A DNA stretch of 64,000 bases from Cephalotus follicularis (Eukaryota; Streptophyta; Magnoliopsida; Oxalidales; Cephalotaceae), in NCBI GenBank assembly GCA_001972305.1, contig BDDD01000371.1, positions 132,199 through 196,198 of the forward strand, given 5' to 3'. Made by a program: the position numbers and the translations under genes. The notes under the pieces were generated by a model. That model saw only the letters and a list, made by a program, of their open reading frames with translations. It ran no database searches and was not told the DNA's origin. This document shows, piece after piece, positions 23,460 through 35,064 of the stretch. The stretch's first letter is position 1. Every line of letters starts with the position of its first letter.

Positions 23460-25966
23460 TGTTGAGAGACTCTAAAAGAATAGGAACATTTAGGGACTTA
23501 AGGGTTAGGGTTGGATTTCAAAAAAAAATCCATGATTGTTTAAATGCCCAATCAATGGCATACCCTAAGACTAAGTCCGTAATTGTCCCATCATGTCCTC
23601 GGATCACTAATTAGGGTGGCAATTGAACCATAGGATCATTCCAAGCATTTAGGGGTTCGAAATTAGGATAGGGTTTCACTAACCCTAAAATTGGTCGCTC
23701 CAAAATTACATTAAAGTTACACACCAAAACCCTAATGTAATACTCCCAATCCTGAAACCCTAAAGAGCCAAACCCTTAGGGTCGGCTAGGGTTCCAATTA
23801 AGGAATAAGAGGTCACTACTAGGGTTGAAAACCCTATCCCCAAACCCTAAACACAATCCATACAAAAAAACCTAGATTTGGTATCTCCAAAAAAATAGCA
23901 TTAGGGTGGATAGCAAATTACCCTAACACATAAAGTCTCCACCATAATTGTAACCTAGCCTAACCCTTAGGGTTAACTAGGGTACAAAACCTACACAAAA
24001 TGGGCCATCCCAGCCCTCAAACCCGAGATATAATACACACAAAAACCATCAACAACAAAGAGGATGTTTAGAAATATTACCTAGTTCTTTGCTATCCACT
24101 TTGAGTGTTCTCTCAAACCTTGAACCAAGGCTTTTGTCTTCACAAAAGATGATCCCACACACCAAGGCAGCAACTATTGTGAAGGCTAAAAGTGTTTGAG
24201 TGTATACCTTAAACTAGTCTCCAAGAGAAGTAGAGATATAAACCATGGAAGAATATATCTCCACCTATCAAGAAGTTGGACGGTGAAAGAATGGTTGTTT
24301 GTTCTTTCTTTCTCAAGGAACTTGAAGCTCCTTCAATGGCTTCTAATGGTGAAGCTTTACATGGCTTGGAGACAAAGAAAAGATGGAGAGAACATATGGG
24401 TGAGGGAGTTATAAAAATTGAGAATACCAAGTGTGTTAAGGAAGCTTTAGATATAAATATCTAAAGCATGAGTCACCAAAACCAAATTCTCCTTTAAGGC
24501 TATTATGACTCATCCTCTCTTGACATTTTCTCCTAAATATGGATGGAAACACAACCCTCAAATGGCATCGGGTGATGCCTTGCATTATCCTAAATTCATA
24601 TGACAATTCATGGTTGAATAGTCAACAATTGTAGGCTACATATTTGCATTTGGGTTAAGGATTTAACATGTAAGAATGACTAACAACTTCAATCCATGTT
24701 ATGCCATTTGGGCAGGCCCAATTAGAGGCATTTTTAAGGCCCAAAATTCAGCACATTTGAAATGGATCCTAAGCCCAATTAGCTCTCTCCATTTTTAAAT
24801 GCCCAATGCACTTATATGTTAACAAACAACCCTCTGCACGGAACATTCTATTATGGTGATGCTCGAGTTCACTTATAAGAAAATGATACTCAGCAAATAA
24901 AATGCTCACTAGCAAAGTAGCATCTCCCAGATGCTAATATCTCACTAAATGACATGTGTCCCACACATGTCAACATGTTCCAAAATCAGGTTCGACCCAA
25001 AAGCCCAGTTGGATCCCCGTACTAAGATAAATTTCCTAGAACATCCCAAAGCTCTGGTACGACCATCCCAATAGTCTTTCAACTATTTAAATAGCCCCGA
25101 TGTGATATCAAATCACCCCTAGGATTCGTGGTTTAAAATCCCACGTCTATCTTACATTGGCCGAATAACCAGTACTTTATCATGTCTTCAGTTTATGTGT
25201 CGTGTGTCCCTCGTCATACTTGAGTCCAACTGTAAACTAGGGCTTGGATAAATGTCAACTATAGGTAATACTGTGACAACTATAAATCCATGTACGCACT
25301 GAGACTATTGACAGACCTCCTCAGAAACCCCATTTCCAGTCTTCCTATGCATGGCCAGGTCTTAAGTCTACAACGAACAATAGATATTATAGAGTCGATA
25401 ACCGTACATATAGGTGTGATGATCCCTTGTGGCGCTCTCGCCCTTACATCTCAATGCATCTTCCACAAGGCCCAAAGACAACCCTTTTGCCGGCACGTGG
25501 CTAGTGATAGGGTAGGCAGAAATCAAAGTCAAGCGGTTACTACACAATGCATGACAGACGCTCAGGTGTAAGGAAACAACGCGGGTCTTAAAGTACCCAC
25601 TAGTCACCACTGACTAAATACTACCGAAACTATAGGAATCCTATTGACACAGGTATGTCTATCCAAATAGGTTTCTTATGGTGGGTCAGTTCAGTGTCAT
25701 GCTCTCTAGCACACACCCCGCATCAGCTTTAGGGTAAATCCAAATGGCAATGAGAGAATCCATCCCCCATTAACCCAGGAGCAAGATAACACGGCAAGTC
25801 TATCTAGTTCATCACTTGCCCTTAGACAGTGAACCTATGACTTGGAACGTTTTTTCACAATGGAGTAAGGATCTCATCTCATAACCTCCCAGGCACGAGA
25901 TCCAACCCTTTATGGATAAGGCACTATATGTGTATTCAGTTAATATTTCAATTAATCCGGTTCCAT
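23460..25966 (-). repeat. 5' LTR of copia D1, 5' end missing
   Basis: The left edge is TGTTGAGAG next to the primer site. The right part (about 24960-25930) aligns in reverse with bases 42110-43080 of the D2 LTR, for example around CCCAATAGTC, AACCAGTACTTTATC, GGTTCACTGTC-like and GGCACTATATGTGTA. The left 1.5 kb has no counterpart in D2. The outermost ~190 bases expected from D2 are absent, because the sequence stops at TTCCAT and LTR-like block E begins. Bases 23480-24000 are rich in CCCTAA words. Confidence 0.82.
23675..23850. promoter_or_regulatory. Cluster of telo-box words (AAACCCTA)
   Basis: Exact AAACCCTA occurs near 23727, 23756, 23828 and 23841, with several AACCCTA or reversed TAGGGTT words nearby from 23500 to 24000. 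Telo-boxes are known plant promoter and transcription start elements. Their role here, in the transcribed side of a retrotransposon LTR, is inferred. Confidence 0.5.
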
Positions 25967-27481
25967 TGTAACACCCCCGAAAGGCGGGAGTCGTTACGAT
26001 TTACTAATCCAAAACTAAACATAACATATACATGTATTAAGGCTCGACTTTATTCATTTTATCAAAATTGTTAGATTATATTTATTCAATTCCGTGATGG
26101 TCTAAACATAACATTCATAATCTAAAACATTCTCTAAAACTTTATTCATAATCTGAAAACTTAAACATAAATGAAAAGCTTAAACATAACCAAAGTCATC
26201 ATGACCATAAAATAACTAAACATAAATGGATCCATCTTCTAAGTGATCCTCAACATAGGTGACATCTCTCTCTCTCTTCACACATTGCCCTAATGCTGTC
26301 CCAGAATACTTGCCGCATGGAAAACAAAACGCGGCTGAGCAAACCTCAATACGGATATAGAATCATAAAACATAAAACGATACTTTTAAAGGATAGAAAA
26401 ATACCTGAACCTTTAAATAGCATATAACTCATGTATAAAATAATTTAACATTATTTCAGAAAACGAAAGAAGGTAGTCATATAAACAATTCTATCAATTC
26501 AAAACCAATATCCAAATTTCCAAAACGTTGACAAATTTCTAAAACAATATCCGAAGATAAAATCTGATTTCCAAGAAATATTACATTTACAAAACATAAT
26601 CCAAGTTTCAAAGCCACTCAAAAATTCCCAAAACAGTATCCAAACAATATTAAAAATTTCTTTAACGTTATACGAGTTAAAGATTTCAAAACAAAAACTT
26701 ATCCGATTCCATAATCTCACCACAGAGATCCAAAACAAATAACAGAGACTTATCCGATTCCATAATCTCATTACCGAGATCCAAAGTGCATACACATATG
26801 CATAAATTCAAGGGGTTCATGAGGCCCACATGCCAAACGGAAAGACATGTATGGCACTTCACAATCAATCCCCAGAATCCATAACATATCACATAACATA
26901 TAACTAGAGTCGACCCATACGCCTCTATCATACATAACGGATCCATAAATCCACCTCATGGGATTTATTCATAACATAGAGAGATGTCGTAGCCTAATCA
27001 CACCACTACGGGAGTGTCATGTCCCTGTGCCAGGCCTATGACATGCCTATGGTACCTCCATAGGTAGGAAATATCTCTGTATATCCTTATTCCAAAACAT
27101 TTTAAAACATAACCAGGTTTTCTAAACATTTTCTGAACATATCATAATCATTGACATACTTCCTAATGTGAAAGTCATGTTCGTTTAACATACTTCGATA
27201 GTAGAGGTCATGTTCATTATCAAAACCATATACTTTCATAATCGGAAAATCATCTTATTTATTTTCACCATAAAAGACGATTGCATAACATTTTGTACAC
27301 ATTTCATAGTCGAAACATAAAGCCAGAAAATATTTAGTTTTCGCAAAAATATCATACCAACTTTATTTCTAAACATATCAAAATACGGAACATAACGGAG
27401 TTCATAAAACCGACGGAAACATATTCATAAAAACAAGACTGAAATTCATAAAATCAAAGAGAGTATCAAAGAACGAAACAT

Positions 27482-27691
27482 CCTTACTTCCAAAGCAAAA
27501 ACTAAATTTATTACAATCAAAATAAAAAAGATAGCCAAGAAAGAAGGACATCCGTACTTCCAAAATAGAAACTGAATTTATTACAATCAAAATCAGAAAG
27601 ATAGCCAAGAAAGAAGGACATTCGTACTTCCAAAACAGAAACTGAATTTATTACAATCAAAATCAGAAAGATAGCCAAGAAAGAAGGACAT
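27482..27691. repeat. 70-bp tandem repeat, three units
   Basis: Units at 27482-27551, 27552-27621 and 27622-27691 each begin near C[C/G]TACTTCCAAA and contain TTTATTACAATCAAAAT and GATAGCCAAGAAAGAAGG. The second and third are almost identical and the first is slightly diverged. A partial fourth copy begins at 27692. Confidence 0.92.
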
Positions 27692-27904
27692 ACGTATCTT
27701 AAGCGATCACAGAAATGACTTACGAATTGATCAACAATTTCTAATTGCCCCTCGTAGCACAAAAATCTAAAAGGTGCAATATCATTCATATAAGGATTCA
27801 AAAACTACTTCCGAACATCAAACAGCAATTTAACAGTGTCTCAAACAGCCTCCGAATCATTAGAAGAACAAACAGATAACAAAACGTGAGACCAAAAATT
27901 TACA

Positions 27905-28130
27905 GGACAGAACCAACCGACTGTAACAAAGTACAGTCGACTGTTCAAAGGGTGGCAGTCGACTGTATAGCATAGGCAGCCGACTACACAAACTGGGCTG
28001 CAGCCAGTCGACTGTGACAGGGCTCCAGTCAACTGTGCAAGGCAAAACAGTCGACTGTTTCTTAAGACAGCCGACTACACAAAGCGAAACAGCCGACTGT
28101 TTAAATAGACAGCCGACTGTTCTGCTCGAC
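27905..28130. repeat. ACAG[T/C]CGACTGT palindrome array in block E
   Basis: About eleven copies of a 12-base word occur in 225 bases. Perfect palindromes ACAGTCGACTGT occur near 27941, while near 27964 and 28047 the form is [G/A]CAGTCGACTGT; others read ACAGCCGACTGT or AGCCGACTACA. Spacers are about 10-20 bases and not conserved. This differs from a CRISPR array, which has exact repeats and regular spacers. Confidence 0.88.
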
Positions 28131-29133
28131 AAAACAGCAAAAATCTAACAATCCTATGCCAATTTCCTGCCAAAACTTGTTTATCACATTACCAGAGGAT
28201 CCTAATCATTTACATAGGACTTATGTGACACAACAGTTACATTAGAGCATAAAGAAACAAGAATTTTATGCAATTGGTGATCATACATTTAAAGAGACCT
28301 ATAAAATTCTAACCTCTACACATGTGATCCGATTCTATCAATGCATTATTACCAGGTTATCATACCAGATTAACCAGTTCATATTAGGTGTCCTAAGGCT
28401 GTCATCATAAATTACAAGGCAATAGGACATAAGTCAACAAAATAACCATATTCATATTCATAGCTATGTGATCAATCTTCTGTGAAACATTAACTGTTGG
28501 ATTCAAAATCTGTTTACTACCATTACAAGACAACTCAGGACTTGCTTACAATTCCAAAAACGTTAACAGAGCATGCATGGCAGAAATCAAAACCAAACAT
28601 ACTAGCAGCCTATATACAAGGAAAATCGGATGAGATTAAAACTAAAACCAATTGCTAAACCATAACAACAGAGGAACAAACCTGATTGATACTTAATGAA
28701 GAACAAAACAGGCTCCAAATTATGCAGGTCCGGCTACCAGGAGCAAGAAAAATGATGGTGGAAACAACAATAAGCAATGGCATACATATACCACAAGGAA
28801 TAGGCAATTTAGGTTATGATAAGGAAGAATGAATCACAATCTGATACGATATGGAAATAGGGCAGTAAATTCGGGATTGATAGGGAGAAAGAGAGGAAAG
28901 AATCAGTTTTGTACGCACCGGGGTCTGACCTCGGACTCAGAGGTCTACTATTAAGCATAGTAGCTTGGTCTGACCGCCGCGTCTTATACCTCCCACTTAC
29001 AAGACTTGCAAGACATATAATATGTCAAGGCCATACTTGGTGTCAGGATATACCAAACCTACGTCGTGCAGAACCCATGCTTTAACTTACACATATGAAA
29101 CAACACTAAACCATCACATGTTTGCGTGTTACA

Positions 29134-29459
29134 ATTTAAATCATCACATGATTAAAACATGGGCATGCAAGACCACTCATCTTTAATTGATGGAAGGTTG
29201 TTGTCATAGATGGTGGAGGAGGAAGGTGACCGCCAGTGGTGGAGTTGGTGGTTGGCAGTGGTTGGTGGTGGTCCAAAAACAAAAAGTTGTTACTTTTTCA
29301 AGCTCTTTCCAACCACATAAACCATTTTAAGCAAATCAAGACAAAAACCACCACTTTCACACTACCATGGCCAAAAAAAATAGTATTTAATCACCCAAAA
29401 AATTCAAGCATATCAATCAACAAACAACCTAGTGGCATTAACACCGCTCTGATACCAAT
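29134..29459 (-). mobile_element. Leader and primer site of copia-like element F
   Basis: GCTCTGATACCA at 29446-29457 is the complement of the initiator tRNA-Met site, two bases from LTR F. The rest is a leader with GGTGGTTGG-rich sequence and no recognised coding region. The element body is missing, because block E begins at 29133. Confidence 0.65.
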
Positions 29460-30978
29460 TGTTGGAATTAATTTGCAAGAACATCAAGCCTTTAAAAATC
29501 GGCCAATAGAAGAATCATAGATATAAAATATGTTCTTACACATTAACTTTTTCCAAGGACCTATTAATGCCATATCTAGGTTGTTACAAGCATAAGCATT
29601 AACATGCTAAAAGAGAGTTCAAGAGACTTATATGAAAAAACAAGTCTCCTTCCTTCAAGTCCCTCCTCCAAGCTTTAACGTCAACCCTTCAACCACCAAA
29701 ATAGATGGTCTCTAAAGCAAGTCCACACCAAGAGATCTCCTTTGTCTTCTCAAGATTATCCAAGACAAAAAGAGTGTAGAAGAACTCTTTCTCTCTTCTC
29801 TATATATATTAGGCCTTGAAGGGTTTTAAGCTCTCTTTTTCTTTTCTCCCAAGTGCTAGCAAGGAAAAGGAAAAATAAAAAATGACTTGGCTTAAATGCC
29901 TTAAGGTAACCAATCTTATATATACTAAGCTTTTAAGTTATTATTTAAATCATCTTCATGATTAATATATTAGTGTGGTACACTAATTAATTTGTCTTAA
30001 ACCCAGTAGTGGAGATCATCACTTGTATTGTGTGTGACCCTTTAGGTTCACTATCACGCTAACCGTAGAATAAATCGCGGACACTGCGATTATTCGATAA
30101 AATATTTTCCAATCGTGTGAAAAATATTCTAACCGGCATTTTGAATTTAAACTCTTTTAATTCTATTAAATTCACGAGACCGACCATTTGAGCAGCCCTT
30201 GGTATTTTACTGATCAGCATCGACATCTAGCAATGCATACTGACCCCCAGGTGATATGACTTTTATCTTAAACCATAAGATGCAGGTTCGTACACGTTTA
30301 GTCCCTCCATCGTCAATGCTCTCATTAAACCTAGGGTATGGATTGTGTCAAACCCTAATAGTTTAATTTTGTGGAACATTGTGATTTTACATTGTTAGCT
30401 ACACCATATTAGAGGTGTCCCTCTAATATGCATCAATGACATCAGATACACTTCACGATGTCACTTCTACCCTGGCCAAGGATTAAACTTGCCAATGACT
30501 AATCAACATGAGCATAATCTCCTTTTACTGGGAGCAGTGGATCCATTATTGCGTACTCACATATCTCCATACATAAACCTACCATACCCAACTAATGTTT
30601 CTATACAGTCCATGGTTAGGTGGTGTATTTATGCATTATTAAAGTGTAGCATTTTATGCACAAGATATCCAGTGATGGCTCATGTCTAAGGACCACTTAC
30701 ACTACTGTCATCAAGGATGTCTATGTGACACGTAGTAAAACTCCATATAGGCATCTCTTAAGCGAGTCACCTTTAGTGAACCCATAAAAATTTGGGCACA
30801 CACGTTTATACCATATAGACACTACAAAATGACATATGAGATCAGTCATCCTCTCAAACGAGCTGGTATAGAACGTGCTGGTCTAACCGGATTGAGTATG
30901 CCCTGAGTATCAATCCTCCGACTAGAAAGCTTTAGGAATAGAGTTTGGCGAGGTTCCAAATCTCACATTTTGATATCA
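29460..30978 (-). repeat. 5' LTR of element F
   Basis: The left edge is TGTTGGAATTAATT next to the primer site. The right edge is taken as TTTTGATATCA (30968-30978), where sequence similar to LTR A begins within a few bases. The AT-rich content and lack of coding sequence are consistent with a copia LTR. The right edge is uncertain by tens of bases, since no target duplication can be checked. Confidence 0.55.
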
Positions 30979-30981
30979 TCA

Positions 30982-32128
30982 TCTAACACTCCAAACCCCA
31001 ATGGTCAACCCCCAAGGATTGACGCGCTACTAACAGTACCATTCAATAAATCATGGGAAATTAAAAACATTTAATCAATTTAATAATGCATGTGGGAATT
31101 AAATAAACAATAATCTCCGTGGATAAAACCCAGTTTATACAATCATTATTTAATATAAAAGCTCTTCCACAAGTCGGTAGGTCATAGAACAATCCAATTA
31201 GTAACACTCCTAGGTCGTCAAACCGCAACTGGAAGGAGGAGACTTACCCTGGTTCAGTCTTCTGCTTGTTGTGAAGCTCCACTTGTACCTGACCCATTAC
31301 ATTACAATGCAATGGGTCAGCAACCACTGGTTGTGTAGGAACTCCTCCCCATGCATATGTGGAGTGCAATGCAGCAGATATAAATATGTATGCTATGAGA
31401 GATGCAGTAAGAACAGTACAGTCCATGCAATACATTCAGTATAACAGTACATTTCCTTAATAGTCATTCATTCCACAACAGTCCATAACAGTCATTATAA
31501 ATCCTTTCGTGGTATTCCCTACTTTAGGAGGAGAGGTAACGCACTCCAGACGTTGAAGGTAGATAAGTCGGGAGGAATAAACATTACAATTTAGGCATAC
31601 CAGTTCCTCAGGTCCTCGGCTTTAGGAACAATAATATGCGTGCTCTAGGGGTTATAGGCAGAGGAGAGGAACAAAAAAATTCATTATACAGTAACAATAA
31701 TTCAGTCACTGTCGCTCATCTCAGTAGGTCATCCATTGGGCTATCTTGGTGACCGACATGGTTCAGCTCAATTTGGTGACCCATTAGGTCATCTCGAAAA
31801 TAGCCTTATTGGCTCATCTCGGTCGGTGATCCTCGAAGGGCTCATCTCGCTGGTGGTCCAGTTCATTTCAACTCGCTACAATCATTATAACATTTATATT
31901 CCAGTACAGTAACACTACTTTAACATTTCACTGTGAGGCCTACCCTTATTAAAATGCTACATAATACACTACATTCATTATACTTTTACTACTACAACCA
32001 GTCACGTTATTATGCATGCATGGGATGCATGTAGGGCAGTAATTGGGGGCCATGTTCTCATGCGCTGGATGCATGCTTGGCAGAGGACCACGCCTTACTT
32101 GCAAGTTAGGGCGCACGCATGCATGACA
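30982..32128 (-). repeat. LTR G fragment, related to LTR A
   Basis: It starts TCTAACACTCCAAACCCC, close to the A start TGTAACGCCCCAAACCCC, and then follows A through CCACAAGTCGGTAGGTCAT, the TTGTGAAGCTCCACTTGTACC block and the CATCTCGGTCGGTGAT repeats (31700-31870). Its continuation is the flanking copies at 32129-32495 and 39853-40172, where gypsy H and the CACTA element interrupt it. The region left of 30982 has only a weak primer-site likeness. Confidence 0.68.
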
Positions 32129-32642
32129 TTTATAATGCACTACACAAATCGCACATCATGGCGGCTACACTGATACATCCTCGTACGTATATCCTCGGAC
32201 ACATATATGCTCGGGTTCAGTATAGTGGAGAGCTTAGCGCTGTGCCATGCTCAGCATGTGGATGCATGCTTGAGATGGCCTGGTGGGTGGATGCCAGGAC
32301 GCATGCTCAGTATATGGCTATGGAGAGCTCGGCAGGCATGGGTGCATGCTCGGGAGAGGGAGAAAGAGCTCAGCGTATACATCCTCGGCACCTTGGCATG
32401 CACAGAACGCATGAGATGGATAGTGGAGAGCTCGGCGCTTTGGTGCTTGGGCACTAGCACATCCTCGGACTCATGATGCGTTGGAGAGCTCATCATGTAA
32501 TGACCAGAATTTTTGATGAAGATATTATTTATGGAAATGTGCTTACTCTATGTAACGCCCCGTAATGTTTCCTTCTTGGAGATAAAGAAAATTTTTAGGA
32601 TAAAGAGCTTAGTTATATGATATGTTAAATCAAGAGACTCCA
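32129..32642. repeat. Left copy of ~0.5 kb direct duplication around CACTA
   Basis: This block, from TTTATAATGCACTACA to AAGAGACTCCA, is repeated at 39853-40319 in the same orientation with about 7-10% difference and one 40-50 base indel. Bases 32129-32495 are LTR G sequence and 32496-32642 are the first 147 bases of LTR H. The copy therefore includes the G/H junction and must be younger than the H insertion, or templated from a sequence that contained it. Confidence 0.85.
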
Positions 32643-33030
32643 CCCTCGCCAAATCCCTCCTCGCCATCCCTTACGGTGAGGGCATGGTGAGGGTACAGCG
32701 AGGGTGGAGTCCCCTCACCGTATATTGCCCTAGCCACGGAGAGGGTATGGCTAGGGCAGCCTCCCCTAGCCATAATGCCCTCGCCATGGTGAGGGTAGGC
32801 CCATACCCTCGGTATACCATCACCATGGTGAGGGTATTGATAGGGCAACATCCCCTCGCCGTCATCTCCTAAGACAGCTTAACTCCTCGCCACCCTCACC
32901 ATGCCCTCGCCATGGCGAGGGTGGCTATGGCGAGAGCATGGCGAGGGTTTTTTCCCTCACTGTGTATGTTTGCTGCAGAATGCCTTCACCTAGCCCTCGC
33001 TCTGCCCTCACCATGCCCTCGTAATTCTGC
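32642..33030. repeat. Left subterminal repeats of CACTA
   Basis: More than twenty copies of CCCTCGCC, CCCTCACC, CCCTAGCC or their complements (GGCGAGGG, GGTGAGGG) lie in 390 bases in both orientations, often as inverted pairs such as CCCTCGCCATGGCGAGGG. In En/Spm such subterminal motifs are bound by TNPA; the motif here is distinct from the maize one. Confidence 0.88.
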
Positions 33031-33268
33031 AGATTCTGCTGATGGAACTATCAGCAGAATCTATGCCCTAAACTCCAAGCAAAACCTGCAATTCATTTTA
33101 GCAGCAGCAACAATAACAGTTTATATTTCACAATTCTCAGCAGTAGACACATTTCATTCATTCTTAACTAACAGAACAATGTAAATAAGCTTTGTCATCA
33201 TATATATAAAAAGGGTAATGTGTCAAATACGTTTACAAATAGTGTTAGAATATGTCAAATACAGCAAA
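33031..33268 (-). other. CACTA 3' spacer
   Basis: I see no coding sequence or clear regulatory site in this AT-rich spacer between the subterminal repeats and the end of the second gene. Confidence 0.5.
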
Positions 33269-34911
33269 CTACGACTTGTCATCGCTATCATCAGAGTCTG
33301 TGGATGGCTGGAAGGAGGGGTGCTTAGTCCGCGGTGAACTATGATCAGATGGTGTGCGTGTGGACTGAGACCCCATCATTTGCGTCATCTGAGCCATAAA
33401 AGTCTCCAACTTTGACTCCATCCAGTGCATCTTGTCGCTAAGCTCTAAGACTATGTCCAGCCCTGGGCTACTCTGTGACGGCTGTGAAGTGAATGGGCAA
33501 CCCTGACCTCCCACTCCCGGCTGAGTACCTCGAAGTGCTTGTGGTAGCATCTTCATGGAATTCATGTAGTTCCCCAATCCACGGATCTTGCCCTTCTGCG
33601 GACCTCCAGTCGCCTCTTCCCATGCCACGACGTCTAAGGGAGCCGGCCCACTAGTACCGTCGGGCCCCTCCACGGTATCCGGACCGGTAGCAGCCCGATA
33701 CTTCTCCTAAAAAAAAATACAAGATTAATTAGTTAAGTGATTGACATATAAAGGGTAATTGACATATTCATTTTAGTTTGTAACTCACCATCCTCTCCAT
33801 TATAATAGGAGGCGGAAGAGTATCATCCCCCGCCTTCCGATGAGTTTGGTAGTATACATCAACAGGAGGTTTCCCCTTGGCCCCCTGAAAGTCAAATGGC
33901 ATTTCAAATTAGTTTGAAACACAAATTAATTTTATTAATCACCGTAATCATAAATTTAGTTTATTACTTACCCCAATCTGTAACTGTCTCTACATCGTGT
34001 GACTACCGCCAGTGTAGGTGGTGTGGGCTTCGTTCGCCTTCTTGGCATCATTTGTTCTTGCCCGTTTTTGAATATCCTCAAACATCCACATGTTCACCAT
34101 TTCATCCCACACTGGCCGTGGTATCTCTGCAGGGCCATGCTGTATGCACTCAGGGCTCATATACTGCACAACAGCGCCCGTCGTTGCCTTCCTCCTATAG
34201 TTACGCACTTTGGGTAATTCTCCTACACGTAACTATAGAATGGAAGCCTGCTGTGTTCATTAGATGGAAGAAAGTGGAAGTAGTCCTACAAAACATCAAT
34301 GTCAAATAACGAGTTTAAAAAAAATCCTGAATAATATTTAAGATAAATTGAAACAGTTTTACCCACCAATAGCTTCTCCCACAGTTATTCCTTCTCTGAA
34401 TCAGGCCACTGGCTCCACGTGATCCATGGCTGTTGTATTCTGCTCTTGATGATGGATGCTATGGTGTTCTTCACGTCCATCTCCTCAAAACACCTGCAAT
34501 TAAACAAATATTATCACCAACATCATAGGTTAGTTTTAAACAAATGTACTTAAATTACTAGTTACTTACCAATTGGCACTGATATGCCGAATAGGCCTAG
34601 AATCAACCCCCTGCAGGGGCAAGTCAGCCCCCCTACTATCTCCCCTCATCCATCGCTGATGGGAACCTGATTAAAAAACATGGTTACATTTCACTGTAAA
34701 CATATATAACAAAATATAAAAAAAAGCTTCGATAATACGAAAAACAGTTTAAGGTCAAATATCGTGACATAACAAATTTCCTTACTAGCACTGGGAACAT
34801 CGATATCCTTCTCCCGTACCCTGACTCCATGGAGTCCGTCTCGGGATGTGTAGATCCTAAGGGTGTGGTGGCATCTCTGGGAATAGAGGAACGCGTGACT
34901 CTCCAAGGCAT
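33269..34911 (-). pseudogene. CACTA second gene, Ptta/En-Spm (Transposase_24) type
   Basis: Several exons are readable. FEEMDVKNTIAS, QQPWITWSQWP and EKE then a stop (about 34370-34490) follow an acceptor-like TTTAATTGCAG. KVRNYRRKATTG (33960-34230), GKPPVDVYYQTHRK (33830-33900) and a 134-codon last exon (33269-33673) with EKYRAATGP, KIRGLGNYM and a Ser/Thr-rich, acidic tail follow. The order and wording fit the plant transposase family that accompanies TNP2 in CACTA elements, whose maize relative TNPA binds the subterminal repeats. At least one in-frame stop (near 34388) makes it defective. Exon limits are approximate. Confidence 0.75.
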
Positions 34912-35064
34912 ATCTGCAAGAACTCACCGTAATTAAAAATGATACAAACTACATACAGTTGGCCTACTATATATCATCAAATTACAATGTCGTGTCACAT
35001 TAGAACATTAAGAATACTATTGCAAACAGTACTTACTACATATACTACACTATTAACTTACAGT

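Larger units (their letters stand above)
5359..25966 (-). mobile_element. Ty1/copia retrotransposon D1, interrupted by three insertions
   Basis: The pieces, read right to left, are 5' LTR (23460-25966), primer site (23446-23457), leader (23349-23459 and 20274-21496), gag with zinc knuckle and protease (9307-10435), integrase (6581-7429) and reverse transcriptase (5359-6278). Integrase before reverse transcriptase is the copia order. The gaps are filled by solo LTR C2, gypsy B and solo LTR C1, each with a perfect 5-bp target duplication. Gypsy A cuts off the RNase H end and 3' LTR. The leader and pol align with copia D2 at 44281-56449, so they are one family. Confidence 0.9.
25967..29133 (-). 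repeat. LTR-like block E, probably a solo gypsy LTR
   Basis: The left edge reads TGTAACACCCCCG and the probable right edge GCGTGTTACA, the same end style as LTRs A and B. It has no coding sequence and no primer site at either edge. Internal features are a 70-bp tandem repeat (27482-27691) and a palindrome array (27905-28130). Flanks do not match: TCCAT lies on the left and ATTTA on the right. Either the right edge is wrong or the site was rearranged after insertion. Low-complexity open frames inside are products of the repeats. Confidence 0.6.

Noticed and set aside
23480..24000. Interstitial telomere tract
   Set aside because: CCCTAA words are scattered and degenerate, not in tandem, so this is a telo-box-rich LTR segment and not a relic of a telomere.
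27905..28130. CRISPR-like repeat array
   Set aside because: The repeated word is only 12 bases, varies by copy, and spacers are 10-20 bases of uneven length. The context is a plant LTR. It is reported as a palindrome array instead.
27841..28132. Cys/Ser/Val-rich open frames in block E
   Set aside because: The repeated words SRL, TVD and QST come from translating the palindrome array, so they are not evidence of a protein.
30540..30975. A separate element between LTR F and LTR G
   Set aside because: No coding words, no clear TG...CA pair and no duplication were visible; I assigned the stretch to LTR F with low confidence.
32119..32476. Overlapping open frames of 89-112 codons left of the CACTA
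   Set aside because: They read through LTR G minisatellite sequence; the copy at 39917-40242 gives similar frames only because the DNA is duplicated.
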